A stretch of 64,000 bases of DNA, from positions 28,884,920 through 28,948,919 of the forward strand of contig OX457039.1 of assembly GCA_949752735.1 (NCBI GenBank), written 5' to 3'. Below are positions 19,639 to 30,555 of this stretch, one piece after another; position 1 is the stretch's first letter; the number at the start of each line of letters is the position of its first letter. A program made the position numbers and the translations under genes. Below the pieces are notes generated by a model. The model was not told the origin of the DNA. It saw only the letters and a list, made by a program, of their open reading frames with translations, and did not search any database. Source of the stretch: Lumbricus terrestris (Eukaryota; Annelida; Clitellata; Crassiclitellata; Lumbricidae).

Positions 19639-20180
19639 TTTACAGCACAGTCCAATGGGACCAGAATACGTCAACAACCGTTTCTGCACAGACCAGAAAC
19701 TCAATGCTTGAAGTGGTGTCGTTATTGGACGATAATTTGGGGTTCCTGGAAATTTCACGTCACGTTTGCATAAGAAAAGCATTCAATTAATTACATCTGC
19801 AAAATAACTGACGAATAGTCATGTCTGCAAATTAAAAATTGGCATTTGGAGGTTCAAAACATAATCTTTAGTATCAATAGAATGTAAAGTGGGGCGGCAT
19901 CTATGGGGGGAGAGTAAATTGACCTAAACAAATTTTCCACGAGTAATCAGTCATGCAACACAGTCCTTGTCAATTTTCTAGCTCATTTGTTTCTCTGTCT
20001 CCTCCTATAGCCGATCATAGGATATAAGAGGAGGCAGCGAACTGGCATGCGGGACATGGGCGCCCGCAGCATAGGTCAAGGGGGGTCGCGTGACCCCCCC
20101 TGGAAATCATGACAAAATATCAATAATGATACTTTCTGGGAAAACGTCAGTGGTAAAACGGGAAATGATGCATTTGCACC

Positions 20181-22536
20181 TGTAGCGACGTATAACTACG
20201 CTACGGGTCGCTAATATTATTTTATTTAATCGATTATGGGGTTTCAGGGATCTGATATATTTGTTTTATTTCTGTATTTTTGAGCTGCCTTGTGTGACCT
20301 ATATTTTAATGTTGATTTGCGCTTGACACGGGTCACAGCGACCGCTGACGTAGGCAGCAGTCGTTGCTGTTTCATTAATTGGTATATTTTCACACGCTCT
20401 CAGCGATCGTCGGTCGCTGTCTTCAAAGGCCGTGCCGCTTGCAGTCGATGAGGGTAATTAAACTTTCGCACGCTCTCTGAGGTGGTCTGATGATCAGAGT
20501 GAGCGAGGAATACAGCCAGCCAGACAAGCACAGGCAGGGACACGGATTGAGAAGGAAACACCGTTGGCGTGTGGGTCTGTGTACGTGTGTTTTCTCAAGG
20601 TTGAACTGGTGCATTTGATGCCTACGTGATCAGCGGCAGATGGCGCCTTTCAGAAGGAGAGATAGAAGGAGAAAGATAGTGAGCTACAGACAGACGCAGA
20701 GATACACAGGAGAGGACGCACGTGGCAGCTGATTCTTGCCGCCTTGAAACAGCTGCGTTGCTGCTGGGTTTGCGCGCGCGGCTCGCTTGCTGGTCATGCG
20801 CAGAAAGGGGGACGCTCTCCTTGTCAGGCAGTAATAAAAGAGCAGCGCAACGCTGAGAGGCTCAGTTGCGCACAGGATCTCAGGGCGGTCGGATGTATTG
20901 CGGCGGTTGGTAGTTTTAGGCTCGATCAAGTTGGTGAAGCATGGCCAGGATAAGCGCCTGCTTACACTAGTTGCGCATACACGAATTCTGTCGGCGTTTC
21001 ATTCTCTCTCGACATGGAGTCGATTTAATACAGGAGTTTACTGGTTGCGAGAAATACATCTGTGTCGTTGCGAGTTTTGCCTTCGCTCTCACATCGGATA
21101 TATTCCTGGATTACTAAGTCAAGGCCTCTCTTCGCCCTGTCACACGGAGTGATTTATCGTGGGCTTCGAATCGTCAGCGCTCTGCTCTCGTTCTTTGAAA
21201 TTGTGTTGCGAAGCGGTTGTTCGTATGGTTGCCTAAGGGCGTCTTTCTCAAACGGCTTGGATAAATAGCCGAAATTGTTGTTCATTGCGAGAAATCAGCA
21301 TCGGATTTAGCTGATCTTTTCGGGCGTTTCAAACTCGACGCCTTTCTGTGTGTTTCGTCGCATCTCTTGGATATCGTCTTCGTCGCTGTTCTTCGCACAC
21401 GATCGGCTTTGTCCCTTGTCTTCGGACATAAGGTACGCTTTATTGGGGAATTAATACGATCGGTTATTAAGACATTTTGGGCTGAACTGAAATTGGCTGT
21501 GGGACTTGAGAGTCAATCGGGAGTTAAGTTAGGCATACTCCGGTTGATAGGTGTTTGCATTGAATTGTTGCATTTGATTTTCATTGAATGTCTTTACAAA
21601 GGATAGGAACTGATAATTGAACTTACTGACTTTTATGTTTGATTGCTTTGAGCATAATTGATGTCAATTGAAGATTCAAGTGATTGTGAATAATAAAAAA
21701 TATTAATTAAACTTCTGACTTTGATCATTGATGGCATTGAATGCAACTGACGTTGAATGAATACTTGATTGATTGTGAGCTTTAAAGATAGAAGTCATTT
21801 CTATAGCGCTATGGAGGAATCTAGGCCAGTCACCCCTGCTCAGCCTTCACGGCCCCCTTCTTCTATGGAGGTATTGCTCGAGGCAATACAGACTAATGCT
21901 AAGTCAACTCATGATGCTATGACTTCTATACAGTCGTCGTTGCAACTGAATGCCAGAGACACGCAAGAGGCGATTGCCACGGTGGAGTTTAATGTCCTGG
22001 CAGTGCAATCAAATGTTAGCGATGCTATTTCCTCAGTGCAATCAAATGTAAGAGAGGAAATCTCTTCTGTAAAATCTTATGTCAGAGATACGCAGGATGC
22101 AATCACCTCAGAGCAATTAAATGTCAGGGAAGCGCTGACGGAAGTTGTATCACGATTGGAAAGGCTAGAGGCATCGCCGGTACCCAAGCCTGCTGTGGAT
22201 TTGAACCCTGGTTACCTCACCGCTATTACTACTGCGGACGCGCCATACCACTCGACCATCGGCCTGGAGGAAACTTTGGGTGCTAGGCCTAAAGATTTCA
22301 CGCAACCTGGTATATTGCGAAGAAGTGATAGATTGGCTGGTAGGCCGCCAATTTCATATAGGGAGTACGGTAGTCGAAAAGACTGGCCGCCTTTCCGGGG
22401 TTGGGATTCGAACCCAGAAGTCACCTCCTCCTGTCCTCCCTCTATCTCTAGAGCTCGTCCACAGCAGCACGCGGTCCTATCAGGCGAGGATCCGGAAGTG
22501 GCGACTCCGGGGAGGCCGATAGGGGCGGGCGTTACA
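20181..22536 (+). repeat. 5' LTR of gag-only retrotransposon
   Basis: 2356 bp, beginning TGTAGCGACG and ending GCGTTACA (TG...CA with a TGTA/TACA inverted end). Repeated at 27622-29977 at a constant offset of 7441. I saw one base difference (ACTACTGCGG versus ACCACTGCGG), so insertion is recent. The 4-bp duplication CACC flanks the element (20177-20180, 29978-29981). Copy 2 of the host element carries the empty site, with a single CACC. The last 726 nt are the start of the gag frame. Confidence 0.93.
20831..20867 (+). promoter_or_regulatory. Putative retrotransposon core promoter in the LTR
   Basis: AATAAAAG at 20833-20840 could act as a TATA-like box. TCAGTT at 20862-20867 fits an initiator with its A about 31 bp downstream. 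An AATAAA at 21692-21697 (29133 in the 3' LTR) could end transcripts. This would put R at about 20864-21715 and leave the gag start in U5. Inference from motifs only. Confidence 0.4.
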
Positions 22537-24906
22537 ATTGGTCCCAGCCAGTGGGGTCAAATTAGTTCTAGAGATTTTGGTGATGATAGGTTAGAAGAGG
22601 AAACTGACTATGCTAGAACAGGCGAAATGGCAATGTCTTTTGAAAGAAGGAAGGAAAGGGAATTTGCGGATATTGTGGATATAATGTCTGATGATGGTAG
22701 TGTAGACATTGAAATCAGCAAGATAATGGAATCTAGACCTAAAACTGTTAAAATAATTGATAACAGAATGCATGCAGCACGGCAACCGGAGTTTAGAAAT
22801 TTTGAAGTGAATAAACCGATCGCTAATAAATTGTCATGGGAGGGGGGTGATAAGGTCAACCCAGTCCCTTTGGCCTCTTCGTCCCTTCCTCTCGTCGAGT
22901 ATCCTCGACCGGATCCACAATGGAGAATGCAAGCGCCGCTCGCACACGTCGATCAACAAAGAGTGGAAATGGCACCGAGTCGGGTCGACTTTACACAACC
23001 AGCGTCGGTAATGCCGACCTATCAGTCAATGCCTGACTGCGTCCTCGACGGTCGTGCAACGTCGACCATGGTTGGTCGAGACTACGCTCGACCCGACCTT
23101 CCTCCTGGACCAGCGGCGATGGCAACGGTCGACTGGATGCAACCATACGCTCGTCCCGACCATTCAAACATGCCGTGGAGGTATGCTCCGACCTACACTC
23201 CGAGCGCTTTCTACGGTAGTAGCGACAACCGGGTTTGGGTCGACCCGCCTCGCTGTCTCGACCCGCTTCGACCAAGCGACGCCGTCTTTCCTCGGTGGCC
23301 AACGGTCGTGGAATCGGCGAGGATGAGTTCATGCCTCGGCGCGCAAAGCTTCGGATTTAGCCGTGATGCCGAACTACCGCGATGTCAGGCGGTAATGAAG
23401 TCGACACCTCTGGAGAGAAATGAAACGACGGCCGATAATAAAGCGACGTCTGCGGTTGGTGAAACGAAAGCACGGACGTCTACCAACGCTTCAGTCGGCC
23501 CTATTAAAGTTGTCCCGACGACCACCGTCGCAACGCAAACGACCGGCGACTGGGAGCTACCGTCGATCAGTTCAAAGGGAACAGTCAAGGAACTTGAACC
23601 GACCGCGTCTGCAACAGCTAAAGAGGGCGAGGTTAAACAGCCATCGACTTCTCCTCCTAAGCCAACACAATTCCTGAAACTCGGGTCTTTTAGCGGAAAG
23701 ACGGACGTTGAAACATTCTTACGAAAATTCTCCGTGTGCGCCAGGAATAACAGATGGACGGACGAGGAGAGGTTGAACCAATTAGTAGTCTCATTGGTTG
23801 AACCGGCGACTCATTTGCTGAGCGAGTCGAACGCAGATAGCTTGGACACTTGGACGGCTTTGGTACAGCGACTTCGAGAACGATATGGTAACGCTGAACA
23901 GCAAGCTTTATTTCAGACACAGCTGAGTACTCGAAAGCAGAAAGCCGATGAAGATATGGGAGTGCTGGTCGATGATGTGCGCCGTCTGACCACGCGGGCG
24001 TATCCCGGCTCTTCAACGGTCCACAGCGAGGCAATTGCTGTTCGTGCATTCCTGGATGCCCTGAGAGATAGAACTCTTGCTCTGAAAATCCGAGAGCGAG
24101 AACCGAAATCCCTCGACGAAGCCTACAAGGTAGCGATGCGATTGGACGGCTATCAGAAAGCAGAAGACGGTGGCCATGAGCAGCACGAACGACGGTATGG
24201 ACGTGTTAACGCTGTCAGAGAAGAAGAAGAATCGGTGGTGGAGGCCCTGCTACACCGCATAGAACAGTTGGAGAAACAAGTGAAACAATCGGTGCCGACG
24301 CCTCAACCCAGAGACAATAATCGCGGGTCATGGAGAGGCCAGAACGGGTCAACAAGAAACGAATGGTCGAACGCCAATGGAGGCAATGGACGGGGAACTC
24401 CACGGTGTTTCCTATGTCATCGGCTCGGTCATTTGAGCTCGGCCTGTAGAAGTCGACCACCGAGAGAAGTGGAAACGGAGGCAAGACCATCACCGCGGAG
24501 ATGCTTCGAATGTTCAGCAACGGACCATATAGCGCGCTTTTGTCCTCTTCGACAACAGCAGCAGGCTCCACCTAGCGACAACCTTGGACAACCGGTGGGC
24601 GATAACCACGACAACCCCAGCGTTGGTCGTGTGTTCGCTGTTCGGTCCGCTCCAGCGCCGAGCAGGGACCAGCGGAATGGGCAGAATCAGGAGCGTCGGT
24701 CGCGGAGGTCGCCATCATCGTCGAGGAGGCGAGACAGTGGTCGGAACTCACCAAGAGAGGAACGACGCTGTTTCTACTGTGACGACAGTTCGCACCTTTT
24801 GAGGAGCTGTCCGCTTCGCAATGGACCCCCTGAGGACCGGATCTGGAGGATGCTGGGAGAACCGACCGGACTTCGTCCGCCTGAAAACCTGACGTCGGCT
24901 GGGTAA
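21811..24906 (+). CDS. Retrotransposon Gag protein with three zinc knuckles; starts inside the 5' LTR
   Basis: 1031 residues from the first ATG of the open frame (GCTATGG context). Residues 1-242 are encoded by the LTR and the rest by the internal region; the frame crosses the junction and the expected primer-binding site without a break. Order: about residues 25-125 contain repeating amphipathic helices (SVQSNVRE-type units, probable coiled coil); 168-183 have LRRSDRLAGRPP; a long Ser/Pro/Thr-rich linker follows; about 620-790 match a Ty3/gypsy-type capsid (GSFSGKTDVETFLRKFSVCA...); zinc knuckles C-X2-C-X4-H-X4-C begin at about 866, 898 and 987. It is much longer than a usual gypsy Gag (about 300-500). 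No protease, reverse transcriptase, RNase H or integrase follows. Expected role: RNA-packaging structural protein of a non-autonomous element mobilised in trans. Confidence 0.9.
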   Translation: MEESRPVTPAQPSRPPSSMEVLLEAIQTNAKSTHDAMTSIQSSLQLNARDTQEAIATVEFNVLAVQSNVSDAISSVQSNVREEISSVKSYVRDTQDAITSEQLNVREALTEVVSRLERLEASPVPKPAVDLNPGYLTAITTADAPYHSTIGLEETLGARPKDFTQPGILRRSDRLAGRPPISYREYGSRKDWPPFRGWDSNPEVTSSCPPSISRARPQQHAVLSGEDPEVATPGRPIGAGVTIGPSQWGQISSRDFGDDRLEEETDYARTGEMAMSFERRKEREFADIVDIMSDDGSVDIEISKIMESRPKTVKIIDNRMHAARQPEFRNFEVNKPIANKLSWEGGDKVNPVPLASSSLPLVEYPRPDPQWRMQAPLAHVDQQRVEMAPSRVDFTQPASVMPTYQSMPDCVLDGRATSTMVGRDYARPDLPPGPAAMATVDWMQPYARPDHSNMPWRYAPTYTPSAFYGSSDNRVWVDPPRCLDPLRPSDAVFPRWPTVVESARMSSCLGAQSFGFSRDAELPRCQAVMKSTPLERNETTADNKATSAVGETKARTSTNASVGPIKVVPTTTVATQTTGDWELPSISSKGTVKELEPTASATAKEGEVKQPSTSPPKPTQFLKLGSFSGKTDVETFLRKFSVCARNNRWTDEERLNQLVVSLVEPATHLLSESNADSLDTWTALVQRLRERYGNAEQQALFQTQLSTRKQKADEDMGVLVDDVRRLTTRAYPGSSTVHSEAIAVRAFLDALRDRTLALKIREREPKSLDEAYKVAMRLDGYQKAEDGGHEQHERRYGRVNAVREEEESVVEALLHRIEQLEKQVKQSVPTPQPRDNNRGSWRGQNGSTRNEWSNANGGNGRGTPRCFLCHRLGHLSSACRSRPPREVETEARPSPRRCFECSATDHIARFCPLRQQQQAPPSDNLGQPVGDNHDNPSVGRVFAVRSAPAPSRDQRNGQNQERRSRRSPSSSRRRDSGRNSPREERRCFYCDDSSHLLRSCPLRNGPPEDRIWRMLGEPTGLRPPENLTSAG
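22537..22560 (+). promoter_or_regulatory. Candidate primer-binding site
   Basis: Two bases after the LTR comes TGGTCCCAGCCAGTGGGG, which begins TGG as expected for pairing to a tRNA 3' CCA end. The donor tRNA is not identified. This stretch is also translated as part of gag. Confidence 0.45.
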
Positions 24907-27621
24907 CTTTGCTGAATGACCGCATAATGGCGGCCATTTTGAATGCAGGAAGCACCTGTAACACTGTTTTATTTTGATTTTGATGAATACATTTTTGATT
25001 TACATGTGGAAGGCTTTACATGTGTGTGTTACCGTATAAATAACCGTATTCTTGCATCGTATGTTGTGCATAGTATTAATATTTGTATTACATTGCCGAC
25101 TGTCTGATTAATGTTTGCAATGGTGATATAGATTAGTATTGTATTGCATTTGCAATGAAGCGATGGACGATTTTATTATTGCCTCTGCTGTAGACAGAAA
25201 ACTGGACTGTCATTGCCTGCATTGCGCTATATAAATATTGGTTTTACCTGTTGATGTATATATAAGGTTGCCTATTTTAGTTAAGGCCATTGATCACGAT
25301 TATGTGACCTTGAACTTAGACTTGTAGTGGAATTAGCCATGATGATGTGATTATGTGATATTATGGCCTTCGTTAAAATAGTAGGCCTATGTCTCTAAGA
25401 AGTAATTGTGAGATAACGCTCAAAGTCGAAATCTGCATTAGGCCTATGTCCCGCTCTATCTATAACATGATTAATTAAAAATAATTTTAAGGGATTTGCA
25501 CAGCTAAATTTTAATGCTTCTAAGTTCCGTGTATAGAGTTCTTATATGCGTAACTATTGTCAACGCATATATTTATATATAATAATAATTGTATGGATGC
25601 TTATTAATTAACTTTAGTGAGGCGCTCTATAAATGTTCTATAATAGTCCCTTATTGTCCTTCAGCGCCTTAATGCATTACCGAGGTTTTGAGTTTAACAG
25701 CGGTGAAATTAATATACATAGCTGCTCTTTGATTAATAGTCCTGCATAGGCCTACATGTTTTGGTTGCAGTACGAATTATTTAGATTGCAGTTGATAGAC
25801 GCAGGATATAAATATATTTAGTTTGATTTAATAGGCCTACTTGAATGATTAGCCCGTGTACTGTCTGCATCAGCGTTGCAGTTTGAGATACAATTTTAAT
25901 AGTAGCGATGCATAATTTGGTCTTATAATTTTGCAGTGTAGACTATGATTAAACTGGTTGCCTAATAATATTTATTAGGACTAGGCATAAAATAATTAGG
26001 ATCCTTTTTGTGTATAATGAAAAAGGCTGGCCGTTCAATTTCCTATTTGAGCTATAGGCAAAACGTGCCATGTAAGGTTTATCGATAATTCTAGCTTTAA
26101 AAGGTTTTGCTAAGTTTTGTTGATTGACCTAGTTTTGAGGCCTAATTTGCTGTGCATGGACTAATTTTGGGCCGGGTTAGTATAACTGCCGGTCGTTCCC
26201 ACGACTTCTACAGCTGCAATTGTAGAGAGAGGGGGAGAACGACGGCGACACAATAAAGGCGATCGCGCTCGTCCTTGGCCCTGATTTATCAGTGCATATA
26301 ATGTCACTTTGGATGGCCAGATTATTGATTGCTTGAACGTAAGGAAATCAGCGGAAATATAACCTTATATTTGATTTGTTGCATAGGACTGTAATATACA
26401 GTTTTAATGCATAGATTTTATCCTAATCTTTAGAAGAGCTTAATTAGGATTATTTTCACTTTGTGCAGAGACAACGCGACCTCTGTCGTACGATGCACAT
26501 GGGCCCACATGTATAGAGAGGATGTTCAATTGCCTAATTCTCACAGCCAGACGCACGCTGTAGATGCACTGCGTGGGGGGGGGAATAGAGACACAGGAGT
26601 CGACGCATCAAAGAGCGGCGATTAATTAGCAATCGTTGTTTCCCAGGCGCGTGGGTGGTCCCGTTAGTCTCCGCTGCATCTCTGATAGAATGAAGGAAAG
26701 ATAATAGGCCTTGATGCTATGCAATGATGCATAAGGATTTATAGTAGACTAAAGTGGCCTAACTGTTGATTTGCGCTTTAGACTAAGATCTCATATTAAA
26801 ATCATGATAATCCTTTTAGGCCTAGGATTTTTACGATTATGCAATGTGACTGTTTTGTAACGTTAATTGCAATAATATGTTACTTTAGCCTATGTTTAAA
26901 TGGCCTATTTTAATTCTGTGCATAATCGGTTGCATTTTTAATAATTAAGTAGGCCTACTGAAAGATGTTGGGAAGGGAGCGGCTTATTAAGCTGAAGTTA
27001 GGCTTGGTCTCTTACGGTAAGCTTTGATGGGGAGCCTACGGATAGTTATAATGAGCATTGGCCTTTGGAGACTTAAGCTGTGTGTGTAGTCTCAGGTAAT
27101 TTGCTATGATAGTACCGTTGTTAATGGGATTAGAGACTTAGGTTTAACTGCTTAGATGAGTCTTTAAATGTAGACGTTTGCCTACAGTGAAATGCCTAAA
27201 GAAGTCTCGATAGTAAAGGCCATGGGTGGCCTATTAATCAGATGACCTGTTGTAAAGGTAACGGAAGTCTAGTGGTTTTTGTGGCTGTCCCGTGGGTTCT
27301 TAAGTCAATGCTTGCCGTGGAGGACTTTGTGCTTAACTAAACTCAAGGAGACCTATATATAGAATTGCTTTTGAGCTTTACTGAACTATTAGCGATGGAG
27401 CTATATAATTATAATAATAATAAATGTTTCTTTCGCTTGAACTGACATTTAACGTTAAAACGTGAACTTTCTGATGCTTACGTTGAGGACTGTTCATTGC
27501 ATATATGTTTAATTCTTGCATTTGAATCATTGATGTAAAAATTGGAGTATGGCCTTACTAACATTTCAGGATCCATTTTTCCAATTAAAGGGATCCTGAA
27601 ATCAGGGAGGGCCGAGAATAG
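24907..27621. other. Non-coding 3' internal region of the gag-only retrotransposon
   Basis: 2.7 kb with no open frame of 60 codons on either strand, where pol would normally lie. AT-rich, with many TAGGCCTA-type palindromes. It ends with the hairpin at 27563-27602 and a purine-rich run (AGGGAGGGCCGAGAATAG) directly before the 3' LTR, a probable polypurine tract. Confidence 0.8.
27563..27602 (+). promoter_or_regulatory. Perfect 12-bp inverted repeat before the polypurine tract
   Basis: ATTTCAGGATCC at 27563-27574 and its exact complement GGATCCTGAAAT at 27591-27602, with a 16-nt loop. It sits immediately upstream of the purine tract and 3' LTR. Confidence 0.75.
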
Positions 27622-29977
27622 TGTAGCGACGTATAACTACGCTACGGGTCGCTAATATTATTTTATTTAATCGATTATGGGGTTTCAGGGATCTGATATA
27701 TTTGTTTTATTTCTGTATTTTTGAGCTGCCTTGTGTGACCTATATTTTAATGTTGATTTGCGCTTGACACGGGTCACAGCGACCGCTGACGTAGGCAGCA
27801 GTCGTTGCTGTTTCATTAATTGGTATATTTTCACACGCTCTCAGCGATCGTCGGTCGCTGTCTTCAAAGGCCGTGCCGCTTGCAGTCGATGAGGGTAATT
27901 AAACTTTCGCACGCTCTCTGAGGTGGTCTGATGATCAGAGTGAGCGAGGAATACAGCCAGCCAGACAAGCACAGGCAGGGACACGGATTGAGAAGGAAAC
28001 ACCGTTGGCGTGTGGGTCTGTGTACGTGTGTTTTCTCAAGGTTGAACTGGTGCATTTGATGCCTACGTGATCAGCGGCAGATGGCGCCTTTCAGAAGGAG
28101 AGATAGAAGGAGAAAGATAGTGAGCTACAGACAGACGCAGAGATACACAGGAGAGGACGCACGTGGCAGCTGATTCTTGCCGCCTTGAAACAGCTGCGTT
28201 GCTGCTGGGTTTGCGCGCGCGGCTCGCTTGCTGGTCATGCGCAGAAAGGGGGACGCTCTCCTTGTCAGGCAGTAATAAAAGAGCAGCGCAACGCTGAGAG
28301 GCTCAGTTGCGCACAGGATCTCAGGGCGGTCGGATGTATTGCGGCGGTTGGTAGTTTTAGGCTCGATCAAGTTGGTGAAGCATGGCCAGGATAAGCGCCT
28401 GCTTACACTAGTTGCGCATACACGAATTCTGTCGGCGTTTCATTCTCTCTCGACATGGAGTCGATTTAATACAGGAGTTTACTGGTTGCGAGAAATACAT
28501 CTGTGTCGTTGCGAGTTTTGCCTTCGCTCTCACATCGGATATATTCCTGGATTACTAAGTCAAGGCCTCTCTTCGCCCTGTCACACGGAGTGATTTATCG
28601 TGGGCTTCGAATCGTCAGCGCTCTGCTCTCGTTCTTTGAAATTGTGTTGCGAAGCGGTTGTTCGTATGGTTGCCTAAGGGCGTCTTTCTCAAACGGCTTG
28701 GATAAATAGCCGAAATTGTTGTTCATTGCGAGAAATCAGCATCGGATTTAGCTGATCTTTTCGGGCGTTTCAAACTCGACGCCTTTCTGTGTGTTTCGTC
28801 GCATCTCTTGGATATCGTCTTCGTCGCTGTTCTTCGCACACGATCGGCTTTGTCCCTTGTCTTCGGACATAAGGTACGCTTTATTGGGGAATTAATACGA
28901 TCGGTTATTAAGACATTTTGGGCTGAACTGAAATTGGCTGTGGGACTTGAGAGTCAATCGGGAGTTAAGTTAGGCATACTCCGGTTGATAGGTGTTTGCA
29001 TTGAATTGTTGCATTTGATTTTCATTGAATGTCTTTACAAAGGATAGGAACTGATAATTGAACTTACTGACTTTTATGTTTGATTGCTTTGAGCATAATT
29101 GATGTCAATTGAAGATTCAAGTGATTGTGAATAATAAAAAATATTAATTAAACTTCTGACTTTGATCATTGATGGCATTGAATGCAACTGACGTTGAATG
29201 AATACTTGATTGATTGTGAGCTTTAAAGATAGAAGTCATTTCTATAGCGCTATGGAGGAATCTAGGCCAGTCACCCCTGCTCAGCCTTCACGGCCCCCTT
29301 CTTCTATGGAGGTATTGCTCGAGGCAATACAGACTAATGCTAAGTCAACTCATGATGCTATGACTTCTATACAGTCGTCGTTGCAACTGAATGCCAGAGA
29401 CACGCAAGAGGCGATTGCCACGGTGGAGTTTAATGTCCTGGCAGTGCAATCAAATGTTAGCGATGCTATTTCCTCAGTGCAATCAAATGTAAGAGAGGAA
29501 ATCTCTTCTGTAAAATCTTATGTCAGAGATACGCAGGATGCAATCACCTCAGAGCAATTAAATGTCAGGGAAGCGCTGACGGAAGTTGTATCACGATTGG
29601 AAAGGCTAGAGGCATCGCCGGTACCCAAGCCTGCTGTGGATTTGAACCCTGGTTACCTCACCGCTATTACCACTGCGGACGCGCCATACCACTCGACCAT
29701 CGGCCTGGAGGAAACTTTGGGTGCTAGGCCTAAAGATTTCACGCAACCTGGTATATTGCGAAGAAGTGATAGATTGGCTGGTAGGCCGCCAATTTCATAT
29801 AGGGAGTACGGTAGTCGAAAAGACTGGCCGCCTTTCCGGGGTTGGGATTCGAACCCAGAAGTCACCTCCTCCTGTCCTCCCTCTATCTCTAGAGCTCGTC
29901 CACAGCAGCACGCGGTCCTATCAGGCGAGGATCCGGAAGTGGCGACTCCGGGGAGGCCGATAGGGGCGGGCGTTACA
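27622..29977 (+). repeat. 3' LTR of gag-only retrotransposon
   Basis: Second copy of the 2356-bp LTR, nearly identical to 20181-22536. It contains the same gag N-terminal frame from the ATG at 29252, which here runs past the LTR into host-element sequence and stops at 30097 (281 residues). Confidence 0.93.
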
Positions 29978-30419
29978 CACCCACCCCAATTTGGCCAATT
30001 GTTCAAACAGTTGACCTATTTTGCATACGCCGTATGGTGTTCAAAATACCACAACGAGGCCACAACATGGTCACAGTTTCTGAACTACATCCTCTAGCCT
30101 GTTGTATATAGGTCTACGATACACAGAGTCACAGATGCACAATTTATGTGGTGTCTGACACAGTAATTAGATACGGATTGTATGGGGTGTTTGGAGGTAT
30201 CTGGGGAAGAGGTCAGCGCAGCTGGCGATGGACAGGGAGGAGTGGAGGAGATGCGTTGCCCGATATGCAGACTTCACAGGAAGGACTCGGTTATGGAGGT
30301 CTCAAAACACGACTCAGTATACTAATTAAGGCACTGTCCACCAGGCAGAGACCTCTGGATAATAAATGCTCAAAGACGTGCAGACTAATTTCACCCTCTC
30401 AGTATATATTCACACAGAC

Positions 30420-30458
30420 ACGCACACGCGCACACACACACACACACACACACACAAT

Positions 30459-30494
<36 letters not shown>

Positions 30495-30520
30495 TATATA
30501 TATATATAATGCACGTCAAT

Positions 30521-30552
<32 letters not shown>
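30420..30552. repeat. (CA)n/(TA)n microsatellites inside hAT-like copy 1
   Basis: Alternating CA and TA tracts. In copy 2 the equivalent TA tract (about 51940-51980) is the insertion point of another transposon. Confidence 0.9.

Positions 30553-30555
<3 letters not shown>

Noticed and set aside
22212..24964. Minus-strand and other-frame ORFs of 60-130 codons
   Set aside because: Shadows of the gag frame, a consequence of its GC-rich codons.
20181..29977. The 2356-bp repeats as a segmental or tandem duplication
   Set aside because: TG...CA ends, a 4-bp target duplication, a purine tract before the second copy and the empty site in the paralogous element all indicate LTRs.
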